Shown here piece by piece: positions 8,801 to 17,158 of a stretch of 64,000 nucleotides of DNA. Source of the stretch: Sediminicola sp040566555 (GTDB lineage: Bacteria; Bacteroidota; Bacteroidia; Flavobacteriales; Flavobacteriaceae). How positions within the stretch are numbered: position 1 is the first letter of the stretch; every line of letters begins with the position of its first letter. The stretch lies in NCBI RefSeq assembly GCF_040566555.1, contig NZ_JBEWYP010000001.1:747759-811758 (forward strand). Direction: 5' to 3'. The notes below the pieces were generated by a model. The model was not told where the DNA came from. It did not search any database and saw only the letters and a program-made list of their open reading frames with translations. A program made the position numbers and the translations under genes.

Positions 8801-11800
8801 CGCCTTAGGAGAAACAGCAAAACTTACTTTGGCCACAAGCGCGAAATCCCTTAAGGTGACATTATTTATTGAAAAGGATAAAAAAAATATAGAAACTATT
8901 ATTGTACCCCTATCCAATAACAGCAAAACTATTTCAATTCCAATTGGGGCAACCGATTTGGGCGGCTTTGCCATTCGCTATAGCTTTTCTGCCTTTAATG
9001 GGTTTGTAACTGGAACCCAAAGCATTAGTGTGCCGTACCCATCTACCCAACTGGATGTGGAGACCATTACTTTCAGGGATAAGTTGGCACCTGGTGCCGA
9101 GGAAAAATGGAGCTTTAAAATTAAAGGACCAAAAGGAGAAAAAGTGGCTGCCGAAGTTTTGGCCAGTATGTACGATGCTTCTTTGGATTCTTTTAGGGAA
9201 CACAATTGGTATTTCAGCCCCTTAGAAAAGTCTTCTTATCATTCCATTTACTACTCAAATGCTCACCAAAGCTTTGGAACCGTATATTTCAATACAAAAA
9301 TAGATGAAGTGGATAGCCCACAGTTTACTCCTCAAGGATATGACTCCTTCAATTGGTTCAACTTTTATTTCGGAACTGGGAATAGAATGTACAGAACTGA
9401 AATGATGATGAAAAATTCTGGACCAATCGCCATGGAAGATTCAGAAGGTGTACAAGAACAAGCTGAGGAAGTAATTGCTCCAAATCCAATTTATATGGGC
9501 AAGGTCAATGATGGTAATGATAAAACTACAGTTGATAAAGAATCCGAACCAGAAAAGGTCCAAATTCGAAGAAACCTTCAAGAAACTGCTTTTTTCTTCC
9601 CTAAATTAATGACGGATCCAGAAGGCAACGTTACTTTTAGTTTCCTCACCCCAGAAGCCCTTACACAATGGAAGCTTCAGTTATTGGCGCATACCGCTAC
9701 CTTGGAAAGTACAGTGAGGACCTTTGAAGCCCTTACCCAAAAAGAACTCATGGTTACACCTAATATCCCTAGGTTTCTGAGAGAAGGGGATACCATCACC
9801 ATAAGTAGCAAAATAAGCAACCTCACAGATCACCAATTAACTGGCAAGGCCACTATTCTTTTGGAGGATGCCCTAACGGGAAAGGATATTACTTATGATC
9901 TACTTTTGTCATCGGCTGAACCGAGCACGGCTGATGAGAAGGAATTTAAGGTAGCATCCAAAAACAATACACAGGTATCTTGGACAATTACAATTCCAAA
10001 AAACCTCCAAGCTGTCCAATTTACAGTCATGGCAAAAGCGGGAGATTTTAGCGATGGCGAACAGAACACCCTTCCCGTTCTTACCAATAGAATGTTGGTG
10101 ACAGAAACCATGCCCATGTGGGTCAGTGGAATTGACACCAAAACATTTACGCTGGACAAGCTAAAGGAAACTACCTCAACCACGAGGAGCAACCATAAGC
10201 TCACCCTGGAAATCACCTCCAATCCCGCCTGGTATGCGTTGCAGGCGCTCCCCTATCTGATGGAGTATCCATATGAATGCAACGAGCAGATATTTTCTAG
10301 GTTGTATGCCAATACCCTGGCCAATCATATCACAAAATCAAATCCGAAAATTAAATCCGTTTTTGATCAATGGGCAAAATCTGATGCCTTGGTGAGCGAT
10401 CTAGAAAAGAATCAGGCTCTAAAATCTATTCTAATTCAGGAAACCCCTTGGCTAAGGGATGCCCAATCGGAAACAGAAAAGAAAAAAAGGATAGCCCTTT
10501 TGTTCAATAGTAATCATGTGGCCCAGGAACAGCAATTGGCATTGAACAAACTTCTAAACAACCAAATGTCCAACGGGGCATGGGCCTGGTTTCATGGAGG
10601 TCCTGCCAATAGGTATATTACCCAACACATATTGGCTGGAATAGGGCATTTAAGGCAACTAGATACTGGACTTTCCGATGAGAATGCTAGACTACTTGAA
10701 GAAAGAGCTCTTGGCTATCTACAGGGGGAATTTATAGCCGAGTACGAAGAGATGAAAAAACATATGGATAATATCAATGGGGATCATCTAAGTGCAATAC
10801 AGATTCATTACTTATATATTCGCAGCCTTTTTAAGGACCAACCCGAATCTGAAAAAGTCCAAGAGGCGGTACAGTATTACTTAGGTCAGGCAAAGAAGTA
10901 TTGGACAAAGAAAAGCTTATATGAAAAAGGCATGATAGCACTTGTATTCCATAGGCAGGACATGGCATCCGAAGCCGAGAAAATAATGCAATCCCTAAAG
11001 GAAAACAGTATCGAAAGCGAAGAATTGGGCATGTACTGGAAGGAAAACACAGCTTCTTGGTATTGGCATCAATCACCCATTGAAACACAAGCACTCATGA
11101 TCGAGGCTTTTGCCGAGATAGGCAGTACGGACCCATTAGATAATCAGATCATAGAGCATCTCAAAATATGGTTGTTAAAAAACAAGCAGACCAATAACTG
11201 GCAAACCACCAAGGCCACTACAGACGCCATATACGCTTTATTGCTAGAAGGCAACGATTGGCTTTCCATAACCGAGGCCGTGGATGTACGTTTAGGTGGG
11301 AATAGAATGGGACCATGGAAATTAGATAGCCAAAAAAAGGAACAAACACCTATAGAAGCCGGTAGTGGATATTATCAAACCTCATGGAAGGGAATTGAAA
11401 TTAAGCCAGAAATGGCCGAAGTTCAGTTGAGCAAAAAAGGTAACGGCATAGCCTGGGGTGCTTTGTATTGGCAGTATTTTGAGGATTTGGACAAGATAAC
11501 CCCAGCAAAATCTCCTTTACAACTGGATAAAAAATTGTTTTTGAAAAGGAATACAGATTTAGGGGAAGAACTCAAAGAAATCACCGAAGATACCCCGTTG
11601 AATGTTGGTGATCTAGTCAGAACCAGAATTGTAGTAAAGGTCGACAGGAAAATGGAGTTTATCCATCTCAAAGATATGAGAGCTGCAGGTTTGGAGCCTA
11701 TAAACGTTATATCCCAATACAAATGGCAAGATGGATTGGGTTATTATGAAAGTACTAAAGACGCAGCCACAAATTTCTTTTTTGATAACCTGCCAAAAGG

Positions 11801-11939
11801 AGTTTTTGTCTTTGAATACGACCTCAGGGTGAACAACACTGGTGTTTTCAGTAATGGAATTACAACCATTCAAAGTATGTATGCCCCCGAATTTAGTAGC
11901 CATAGCGAAGGGACGAGAATTCGCATAATGGAGAAATAG
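5868..11939 (+). CDS. Alpha-2-macroglobulin family protein (giant, with thioester)
   Basis: This 2023-residue exported protein is the largest gene in the window. It begins with a signal peptide (KHLAFLLPILLC..., probable cleavage near GHGQ). An in-frame ATG at 5874 is an equally good start. A helical N-terminal part (about 50-400) precedes macroglobulin-type beta domains; SIYRPGQVVFFKGI near 595 is a typical MG motif. The segment AFFFPKLMTDPEGNVTFSF starts the A2M core, and the thioester motif YECNEQ has its Cys at residue 1471, matching CxEQ. Alpha-hairpin repeats and a receptor-like beta domain follow. Bacterial A2Ms are thought to trap attacking proteases. It stands alone; no pbpC-like partner is next to it. 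Frame and length are intact. Confidence 0.93.
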   Translation: MHMKHLAFLLPILLCIQLGHGQINGNTSYDPLWKEVSQLEEKSLTKSALEVVKTISQKAKKEQNSPQTIKALLYSSKYLMVLEEESQLTIVNEFKSEIAQATTPTKNILESYLANLYWQYYQQNRFEFYNRTKTESKVDLIDFRTWDLSTLFEEISIHFERSLENTEELQKLDINLFKEILNQQKDSRAYRPTLYDVLAHTALDFYRTSENGITNPSYKFELDKPEYFAPAEEFSALPLIVKDSSSLQLKALKLYQELLTFHQKDPSRLALANVDLERLRFIKQYSIIEEADQFYLDALKNSATSYREEVAALFNYEIAALYDQWANNYDPKTDVTQQWKRKEALEICNAIIEKYPKSRAAENSLALKTQILSKNLQLKAESHLQINLPSRILVNYKNMDGLKLTAHIITEDEKAQLEKIYPIEKQSAFIKRLPVAKQWTGTLKNVGDYQNHSTEILLPALPNGSYTILAVNDATFAFQTVQVTDLAIVQTRGANEQMFQVINRANGYPVSGAQVTFSYQTNYNGPLKEHIYLTDKQGFIVIQLSDDRWTNLTMTVRSKEDVATFGTYFISKKTDINNPTETSYFSSLFLDRSIYRPGQVVFFKGIAIKRNNVSTSILNNTKVVATLLNANSQEVGRQEYTTNDYGSFNGQFILPNYGLTGEYSLVINSEEVNLSGQSNFSVEEYKRPKFKTRIDPVTETYKVNDSILLTGTATAFAGSTITNAKVNYTVRRIVEYPVWYYWSRPYVKSTAQEIAHGETITNEEGKYEFKFKAIPDSSIPEEDLPIFTYEVTVDVTDINGETHSTSKMVRVGYHSLLAKIIVPNRLDKSKSDQSIEISTTNLNGQEVPAKGTLKIYKLKGPDNVLRERPWPAPEFSSFTKEEFKTLFPYEPYSNEEDPTNWEKGALVWQADFDTEKMDKLSLGQIKSWESGRYAIELESTDRFGKAVKDVVHTTAFWKKDKNLADNQLFDLKTDKEAYALGETAKLTLATSAKSLKVTLFIEKDKKNIETIIVPLSNNSKTISIPIGATDLGGFAIRYSFSAFNGFVTGTQSISVPYPSTQLDVETITFRDKLAPGAEEKWSFKIKGPKGEKVAAEVLASMYDASLDSFREHNWYFSPLEKSSYHSIYYSNAHQSFGTVYFNTKIDEVDSPQFTPQGYDSFNWFNFYFGTGNRMYRTEMMMKNSGPIAMEDSEGVQEQAEEVIAPNPIYMGKVNDGNDKTTVDKESEPEKVQIRRNLQETAFFFPKLMTDPEGNVTFSFLTPEALTQWKLQLLAHTATLESTVRTFEALTQKELMVTPNIPRFLREGDTITISSKISNLTDHQLTGKATILLEDALTGKDITYDLLLSSAEPSTADEKEFKVASKNNTQVSWTITIPKNLQAVQFTVMAKAGDFSDGEQNTLPVLTNRMLVTETMPMWVSGIDTKTFTLDKLKETTSTTRSNHKLTLEITSNPAWYALQALPYLMEYPYECNEQIFSRLYANTLANHITKSNPKIKSVFDQWAKSDALVSDLEKNQALKSILIQETPWLRDAQSETEKKKRIALLFNSNHVAQEQQLALNKLLNNQMSNGAWAWFHGGPANRYITQHILAGIGHLRQLDTGLSDENARLLEERALGYLQGEFIAEYEEMKKHMDNINGDHLSAIQIHYLYIRSLFKDQPESEKVQEAVQYYLGQAKKYWTKKSLYEKGMIALVFHRQDMASEAEKIMQSLKENSIESEELGMYWKENTASWYWHQSPIETQALMIEAFAEIGSTDPLDNQIIEHLKIWLLKNKQTNNWQTTKATTDAIYALLLEGNDWLSITEAVDVRLGGNRMGPWKLDSQKKEQTPIEAGSGYYQTSWKGIEIKPEMAEVQLSKKGNGIAWGALYWQYFEDLDKITPAKSPLQLDKKLFLKRNTDLGEELKEITEDTPLNVGDLVRTRIVVKVDRKMEFIHLKDMRAAGLEPINVISQYKWQDGLGYYESTKDAATNFFFDNLPKGVFVFEYDLRVNNTGVFSNGITTIQSMYAPEFSSHSEGTRIRIMEK

Positions 11940-12010
11940 TTATGAATTTCTTAATATGTTATCGATTTTTTTCATAAATTAACGTATAACTAATACATAA
12001 ACAGCCAATT

Positions 12011-12385
12011 ATGAATCCAAAAGTTTTCTTGGTCCTGCGTATTGCGTTTGGACTCTTCTTAATCGTATTCGGATCGAATAAACTATTTCATTTTATGCCC
12101 ATGGGACAAATGTCCGAAGCGGCAAATGAGTATTTCTCTGCATTGATGAGTACCAATACCCTTAACATGGTTGCCTTGGTCGAAATACTTGCAGGTCTTT
12201 CTTTATTGGCCAACAAGTTTGGGGCATTGATGATGATCATTCTAATGACCATTTCTGTTAATGCCATTTTGTTTAATGCGTTCTTGGAGCCCAGCTCTAT
12301 AGGTCCGGCATTAATACTACTTCTATTAAATATTATTATGCTTTATTTTTATAAAGATCGTTACAAGGACATTATTAGGCCATAG
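12011..12385 (+). CDS. DoxX-like small membrane protein
   Basis: This 124-residue integral membrane protein has four predicted hydrophobic helices. The pattern (VLRIAFGLFLIVFGSNKL at the start, then ALVEILAGLSLL) is typical of the DoxX/DoxD-like family found throughout Flavobacteria. The biochemical role of these short members is unknown. It has its own A/T-rich leader, and a strong bidirectional terminator separates it from the convergent DUF4136 gene. Confidence 0.82.
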   Translation: MNPKVFLVLRIAFGLFLIVFGSNKLFHFMPMGQMSEAANEYFSALMSTNTLNMVALVEILAGLSLLANKFGALMMIILMTISVNAILFNAFLEPSSIGPALILLLLNIIMLYFYKDRYKDIIRP

Positions 12386-12401
12386 GTCAAATTACGGTAT
12401 C

Positions 12402-12440
12402 AAAAAAGGTGGACACATATCGCTATGGGTCCACCTTTTT
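12402..12440. terminator. Bidirectional terminator between doxX-like and DUF4136 genes
   Basis: The repeat AAAAAAGGTGGAC / GTCCACCTTTTT encloses a loop of about 12 bases. A runs on one side and T runs on the other allow termination in both directions. It lies between two convergent genes. Confidence 0.8.
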
Positions 12441-12494
12441 CATTGTATCTAATTCTTAACTGCCGTATTTATGGCAATATACGGGTATTATTTG

Positions 12495-13037
12495 TTAGTT
12501 CTTGGTGCCAGGGGGGTATTTGGAAAATACCTTATCCACCACTTGTTTTAATTTGGCCTCCCTTGCTTCTGGGGAAAGGTTCTCCTTAAAGGAGCTTTCA
12601 CTGATTGCCTGCCAAAATAGCTCATCTTTTTGGCTATCCACAAAATCGAACTGAATAACACGCTCCAAATCGGGCTGGCCTATCGGCAAACCTATAGATA
12701 TTCCCCCTCCCACATTTCTACCTGTTCCGCCAACCCCAACACCCACGTTGTTGTTTCTAGGACCTCGAACAGAACTGCTGGTGATATTTACCAAAAAATC
12801 TGGCTCCTCGGCAAGCAACATCCCTTTAACCTGCATGATGGAGTCTATGGCATCCAATAAACGTCTGGTATCCAACTGAGTTAACCCGGTTTTCATATCC
12901 GGATAGTAATTGTAGGTGGTATAACTGGAATAATCAGTATCCTTATCGTAATCATAATTGACTCTTACAGCATTGCACGATGCTAAAAGTAAAACTGCCA
13001 AAATGGTTATGAAATTTCTCATCATTCGGTTTTTCAT
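12495..13037 (-). CDS. DUF4136 lipoprotein
   Basis: This 180-residue protein has a type II signal peptide ending LLLASC, so it is a probable outer- or inner-membrane lipoprotein. The mature part opens VRVNYDYDKDTDYSSYTTYNY, the usual start of DUF4136. A glycine-rich stretch (VGVGVGGTGRNVGGG) sits in the middle, and the C-terminus has the VDKVFSKYPP end typical of the family. The function of DUF4136 is unknown. The first ATG gives MKNRMMRN; the ATG four codons on is an alternative that leaves the signal peptide intact. Confidence 0.85.
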   Translation of the reverse strand: MKNRMMRNFITILAVLLLASCNAVRVNYDYDKDTDYSSYTTYNYYPDMKTGLTQLDTRRLLDAIDSIMQVKGMLLAEEPDFLVNITSSSVRGPRNNNVGVGVGGTGRNVGGGISIGLPIGQPDLERVIQFDFVDSQKDELFWQAISESSFKENLSPEAREAKLKQVVDKVFSKYPPGTKN

Positions 13038-13079
13038 AAAAATACTTAAAAATGGGAAGGCAATTAAATATTCAATTAT

Positions 13080-14081
13080 TTAATCGTTCAACATTGCCCA
13101 GAGCCTATCCTTGAGCTCCACGATGCCCTGTTGTGCTACAGATGAAATGAACATATAGGACGTTCCTTTAAGATCCTTGTCAAGCTCAACCCGCATTTCT
13201 GCCTTTAGTTCCTCATCCAGCATATCGCTTTTGGAAATGACCACCAATCGTTCCTTGTCCAAAAGTTCCTCGTTATACCTGCGAAGCTCATCCAACAAAA
13301 TCTCATATTCCTTACTAATGTCCTTGCTATCTGCAGGAATCAAAAATAATAAAGTGGCATTCCGTTCTATATGTCTCAGAAAATAATGTCCAAGCCCCTT
13401 ACCTTCAGCCGCTCCCTCTATAATTCCGGGAATATCCGCCATTACAAAACTTTGGAAGTCCCTGTATTCCACTATTCCCAAATTGGGCTTGAGTGTAGTA
13501 AATTCGTAATCGGCAATTTTTGGTTTCGCCGAAGTGATAACGGAGAGTAAGGTAGATTTTCCAGCATTGGGAAAACCTACTAGGCCTACATCGGCCAATA
13601 CTTTCATTTCCAGGGTTATCTGTCTCTCCTCACCGGGTTTACCTGGTTGAGCGTATCTAGGTGTTTGATTGGTAGAAGATCTAAAGTGCCAGTTTCCAAG
13701 GCCACCCATTCCACCTTCTACAATGATCTGTTCTTCCCCATCTTTAGTGATCTCGAATAAAATTTCATTGGACTCTGTATCTCGTACCACAGTACCCAAA
13801 GGAACATCTACATATACATCTTGCCCATCGGCACCAAAACTTCTGTTTTTACTTCCGTGTTCCCCGTGACCCGCTTTAAAATGTTTTTTAAATTTAAAGT
13901 GAACCAACGTCCAAAGGTTTTTATTGCCCCTAAGGATTACATGTCCACCTCTTCCTCCATCACCACCATCGGGACCACCTTTGGTTATAAATTTCTCACG
14001 GTGTAAATGCGCAGAGCCTTTGCCCCCATTTCCGGAAGAAACATATGCTTTAACATAATCAACAAAATTACCTTCAGTCAT
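13080..14081 (-). CDS. obgE: Obg-family GTPase (ObgE/CgtA)
   Basis: This 333-residue protein is the conserved ribosome-associated GTPase involved in 50S maturation and stress control. The N-terminal glycine-rich Obg fold (about 1-155) contains GGPDGGDGGRGGHV. The G domain has the P-loop GFPNAGKSTLL, switch II DIPGIIEGA and the NKxD equivalent ISKSD. There is no C-terminal OCT extension, as is usual in Bacteroidota. It follows the hpt-adk gene on the same strand with a gap of about 73 bases, so the two are probably read together. Confidence 0.95.
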   Translation of the reverse strand: MTEGNFVDYVKAYVSSGNGGKGSAHLHREKFITKGGPDGGDGGRGGHVILRGNKNLWTLVHFKFKKHFKAGHGEHGSKNRSFGADGQDVYVDVPLGTVVRDTESNEILFEITKDGEEQIIVEGGMGGLGNWHFRSSTNQTPRYAQPGKPGEERQITLEMKVLADVGLVGFPNAGKSTLLSVITSAKPKIADYEFTTLKPNLGIVEYRDFQSFVMADIPGIIEGAAEGKGLGHYFLRHIERNATLLFLIPADSKDISKEYEILLDELRRYNEELLDKERLVVISKSDMLDEELKAEMRVELDKDLKGTSYMFISSVAQQGIVELKDRLWAMLND

Positions 14082-14154
14082 TTTTACAATTTAACGGTTT
14101 GCAGAAGTTCTTTAGGGCATCCCATAATTGAGAAAACCCATCGAAAAGCAAACC

Positions 14155-15267
14155 TTATAATTTATCTATTACCGCTTTTAAGCGTTCTGTAATATCCGCG
14201 ATGGCTCCAATACCATTAACGCTATGAAATTTTCCCTTAGACTCGTAATACTGCTTTAAAGGGGCGGTCTTTTGGTTGTACTCCTCAAATCTGTTTCGGA
14301 TCTTATCCTCATCCTGATCATCTGGCCTTCCACTTACCTCTCCTCTTTCCAAAAGACGCTGAATCAATACCTCATCATTCGCTTCAAGTGCAATTGTCGC
14401 ATTGATCTTCATGTCCTTGGTATCCAAAAAATTGTCCAAGGCCTCTGCTTGTGCAGTCGTTCTTGGGAATCCATCGAATATAAATCCGGATGCTTCAGGA
14501 TTTTTCTCCACTTCATCCTGCAACATTTTTATCGTAACCTCATCCGGCACAAGATCACCTTTATCCATATAAGATTTGGCAAGTTGTCCCAGAGGAGTAT
14601 CATTTTTAATATTGTAACGGAACACATCACCTGTAGAAATATGCTTTAAGTTATAAGTGTCCCTTAGGAATGCAGCTTGGGTGCCCTTTCCGGCCCCTGG
14701 TTTTCCGAACAATACTATGTTTATCATATATTTTTGGTTTAATTGGTATACTTCTTTTAAATTTCTGCCCAATTCATTGTAATCCAAACCATACCCAACG
14801 ATAAACTTATCGGGAATTTCCATTCCTACATAGTCAATGGTATATTCCCCATTGTAAACGGATGGTTTATAAAAAAGGGTGGCTATTTTAAATTCTTTGA
14901 CATTGGCATTGGCAAACAAATGCACCAGTTTTTGTAAGGTTCGGCCGGTATCAATGATATCTTCTAAAATGATGACTACCTTACCTTCAATATTCTCTGG
15001 CACATCCAACAAGGTTTCTACTATTCCTGTAGAGGTAAGTCCGCTATAAGAGCTCAACTTCACAAAGGAAACCTCACATGGGTGCTCATAATGCTTTAAA
15101 ACATCCGAAACAAACATAAAAGATCCATTAAGTACGCCTACAAAAATGGGCACTTGATCTTTATAATCTGCTGCAACGGCATGCGCCACCTTTTTAACAG
15201 CAGTTTCTATTTCCTGTTTGCTAAGAAATGGTTTAAAATATTTGTCGTGGAGCTTTATCACCGCCAT
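14155..15267 (-). CDS. Hypoxanthine phosphoribosyltransferase-adenylate kinase fusion
   Basis: This single 370-residue frame holds two complete enzymes. Residues 1 to about 176 are a hypoxanthine phosphoribosyltransferase, with PRPP loop LEDIIDTGRT (101-110) and GLDYNELGRN near 160. Residues 181-370 are an adenylate kinase. It has P-loop GKPGAGKGTQ from 188, the FDGFPRT substrate segment and a short zinc-free lid starting RGEVSGRPDD. The junction is only about five residues (LNQKY). Met181 is exactly where a free Adk would start and is preceded by an A-rich stretch, so independent translation of Adk is possible. The fusion links base salvage to the nucleotide kinase step. No frameshift is seen. 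Confidence 0.95.
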   Translation of the reverse strand: MAVIKLHDKYFKPFLSKQEIETAVKKVAHAVAADYKDQVPIFVGVLNGSFMFVSDVLKHYEHPCEVSFVKLSSYSGLTSTGIVETLLDVPENIEGKVVIILEDIIDTGRTLQKLVHLFANANVKEFKIATLFYKPSVYNGEYTIDYVGMEIPDKFIVGYGLDYNELGRNLKEVYQLNQKYMINIVLFGKPGAGKGTQAAFLRDTYNLKHISTGDVFRYNIKNDTPLGQLAKSYMDKGDLVPDEVTIKMLQDEVEKNPEASGFIFDGFPRTTAQAEALDNFLDTKDMKINATIALEANDEVLIQRLLERGEVSGRPDDQDEDKIRNRFEEYNQKTAPLKQYYESKGKFHSVNGIGAIADITERLKAVIDKL

Positions 15268-15343
15268 TAATTTAATGAGATGCCAAAGATAACATTTTGA
15301 TTTCTCTTTTTAAGATGCGCAAGGCTGTTTTAAGATTTAAATG

Positions 15344-15351
15344 TATTTTTG
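15344..15351 (+). promoter_or_regulatory. Probable -7 box of the purKE promoter
   Basis: TATTTTTG fits the Bacteroidota -7 consensus TAnnTTTG. It lies 45 bases before the purK ATG, in the divergent region with hpt-adk. No clear -33 TTTG is present at the expected distance. Confidence 0.4.
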
Positions 15352-15396
15352 TTACACTATTTGTATTCGATTATCCATAAGACTAAAGAATAATCC

Positions 15397-16551
15397 ATGA
15401 ACTATTTTTCTTCCGATTTCAAACTGGGTATCCTAGGCGGTGGCCAATTAGGAAAAATGATGCTTTACGAGACCCGTAAGTTCGATATCCACACCAAAGT
15501 TCTGGACCCTTCAAAGGAGGCGCCCTGTAAAATATCCTGCAATGAGTTCCAACAAGGAGACCTCATGGATTATGATACCGTTTACAATTTTGGAAAAAAT
15601 GTGGATGTTCTTACTATTGAAATCGAGAATATCAACTTGGATGCACTAGAACAGTTGGAGGAGGAAGGCATCAAGGTGTATCCACCATCACAAACATTGC
15701 GCACCATTCAGAACAAAGCCACACAGAAGCTTTTTTATATAGATCATAATATCCCTACGGCCCCTTTCAGCAGGTTTGCCCACACTAGTGAAATAGAGGA
15801 CAGTATTAGCAATGGCGGGATGGAATTTCCCTTTGTATGGAAATGCACCAAATTTGGTTATGATGGTCAAGGGGTAAAGGTAGTAAGAAGCCTAAAGGAC
15901 TTGGATGGTTTGCCGAACGTGGAATGCATTGCGGAAAAAATGATCCCGTTTAAAAATGAGCTTGCCGTAATTGTGGTTAGAAATCCTAGCGGACAAGTGG
16001 CCACCTACCCTGTTGTGGAAATGGAGTTTCACCCAGAAGCCAACCAGGTGGAATATGTGATTTGTCCCGCCAGAATTGATGAAAAGGTAGCAGAAAAAGC
16101 AAATATAATCGCCTTAAAAGTTTCAGAAAAAATGAAACATATTGGGGTTTTGGCTGTAGAAATGTTTCAAACCAAGGACGATCAGATCTTGGTCAACGAA
16201 GTGGCCCCTAGGCCTCATAATAGCGGACATTACAGTATTGAAGCCAGCTATACCAATCAATTTGAGCAACATATCCGCGCAATATTAGACCTCCCATTAG
16301 GGAATACAGCGAGCAAAGTAGCCGGTATTATGGTGAATTTAGTGGGCGCTGAGGGACACACTGGAAATGTGGTCTATGACAACATGGAAGAAATCCTTAA
16401 AATGGAAGGGGTTACCCCACACATCTATGGAAAAAAACAAACGAGGCCCTTTAGAAAAATGGGACATGTGACCATAGTGAACGACGACATTGCAAAGGCA
16501 AGAAAAATTGCTGAGCAGGTAAAAGGGACCATCAAAGTAATAAGTGAATAA
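15397..16551 (+). CDS. purK: 5-(carboxyamino)imidazole ribonucleotide synthase (PurK)
   Basis: This 384-residue ATP-grasp enzyme carboxylates aminoimidazole ribonucleotide to N5-CAIR in purine synthesis. The N-terminal motif LGILGGGQLGKMM is diagnostic for PurK. The ATP-grasp core includes FVWKCTKFGYDGQGVKVV and the metal-binding NEVAPRPHNSGHYSIEA. Length is normal. The purE gene starts 15 bases after the stop, forming a purKE operon. It is divergent from the salvage fusion hpt-adk, so purine synthesis and salvage share an intergenic control region. Confidence 0.96.
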   Translation: MNYFSSDFKLGILGGGQLGKMMLYETRKFDIHTKVLDPSKEAPCKISCNEFQQGDLMDYDTVYNFGKNVDVLTIEIENINLDALEQLEEEGIKVYPPSQTLRTIQNKATQKLFYIDHNIPTAPFSRFAHTSEIEDSISNGGMEFPFVWKCTKFGYDGQGVKVVRSLKDLDGLPNVECIAEKMIPFKNELAVIVVRNPSGQVATYPVVEMEFHPEANQVEYVICPARIDEKVAEKANIIALKVSEKMKHIGVLAVEMFQTKDDQILVNEVAPRPHNSGHYSIEASYTNQFEQHIRAILDLPLGNTASKVAGIMVNLVGAEGHTGNVVYDNMEEILKMEGVTPHIYGKKQTRPFRKMGHVTIVNDDIAKARKIAEQVKGTIKVISE

Positions 16552-16566
16552 GAAAATTATACAACT

Positions 16567-17055
16567 ATGAGTAAAGTGGCAGTGGTTATGGGAAGCACAA
16601 GTGATCTTCCCGTTATGCAGGAAGCAGTGGATATTTTAATAGGTTTTGACATAGAGGTTGATGTGGATATCGTTTCCGCTCACCGTACCCCTGAAAAATT
16701 ATTCGACTTTAGTATGAATGCCCATAAAAACGGCTATTCAGTTATCATTGCCGGTGCTGGCGGTGCGGCCCATCTCCCGGGCATGGTAGCGTCCATGTCG
16801 CCATTGCCCGTTATTGGTGTTCCGGTGAAGAGCAGCAATTCTATTGATGGATGGGACTCCATTCTGTCCATCCTACAAATGCCCGGCGGGGTCCCGGTTG
16901 CCACTGTAGCCCTGAACGGTGCCAAAAATGCCGGTATCCTAGCCGCCCAAATTATTGGCAGCAGTGATAAATGCGTTCTGGACAAAATTTTGCTCTACAA
17001 GGAAGGGTTGAAACAAAAAGTAATACAAGGAGCAGAAGAAGTACGCAAAAAATAA
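16567..17055 (+). CDS. purE: N5-CAIR mutase (PurE)
   Basis: This 162-residue protein is class I PurE, which converts N5-CAIR to CAIR after PurK. The N-terminus VVMGSTSDLPVM, the SAHRTPEK loop with its active-site His, and AGAGGAAHLPGM are all present. A paired purK supports the mutase rather than a direct CO2-using carboxylase. It is the second gene of the purKE operon. A 103-base gap separates it from the M3 peptidase gene. Confidence 0.96.
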   Translation: MSKVAVVMGSTSDLPVMQEAVDILIGFDIEVDVDIVSAHRTPEKLFDFSMNAHKNGYSVIIAGAGGAAHLPGMVASMSPLPVIGVPVKSSNSIDGWDSILSILQMPGGVPVATVALNGAKNAGILAAQIIGSSDKCVLDKILLYKEGLKQKVIQGAEEVRKK

Positions 17056-17158
17056 CCTCAAGGAGGATGTGACCAACAATTGATTGGTGAACTTCAAATT
17101 AATGCCTCCTCATATACAACAGATTGCAACATAAATTAAAATTGAATTAGAATACACT

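Noticed and set aside
17061..17110. Nested inverted repeats between purE and the M3 peptidase gene (AGGAGG / CCTCCT, ACCAA / TTGGT)
   Set aside because: The stems are short and no T run follows; a terminator or riboswitch cannot be supported.
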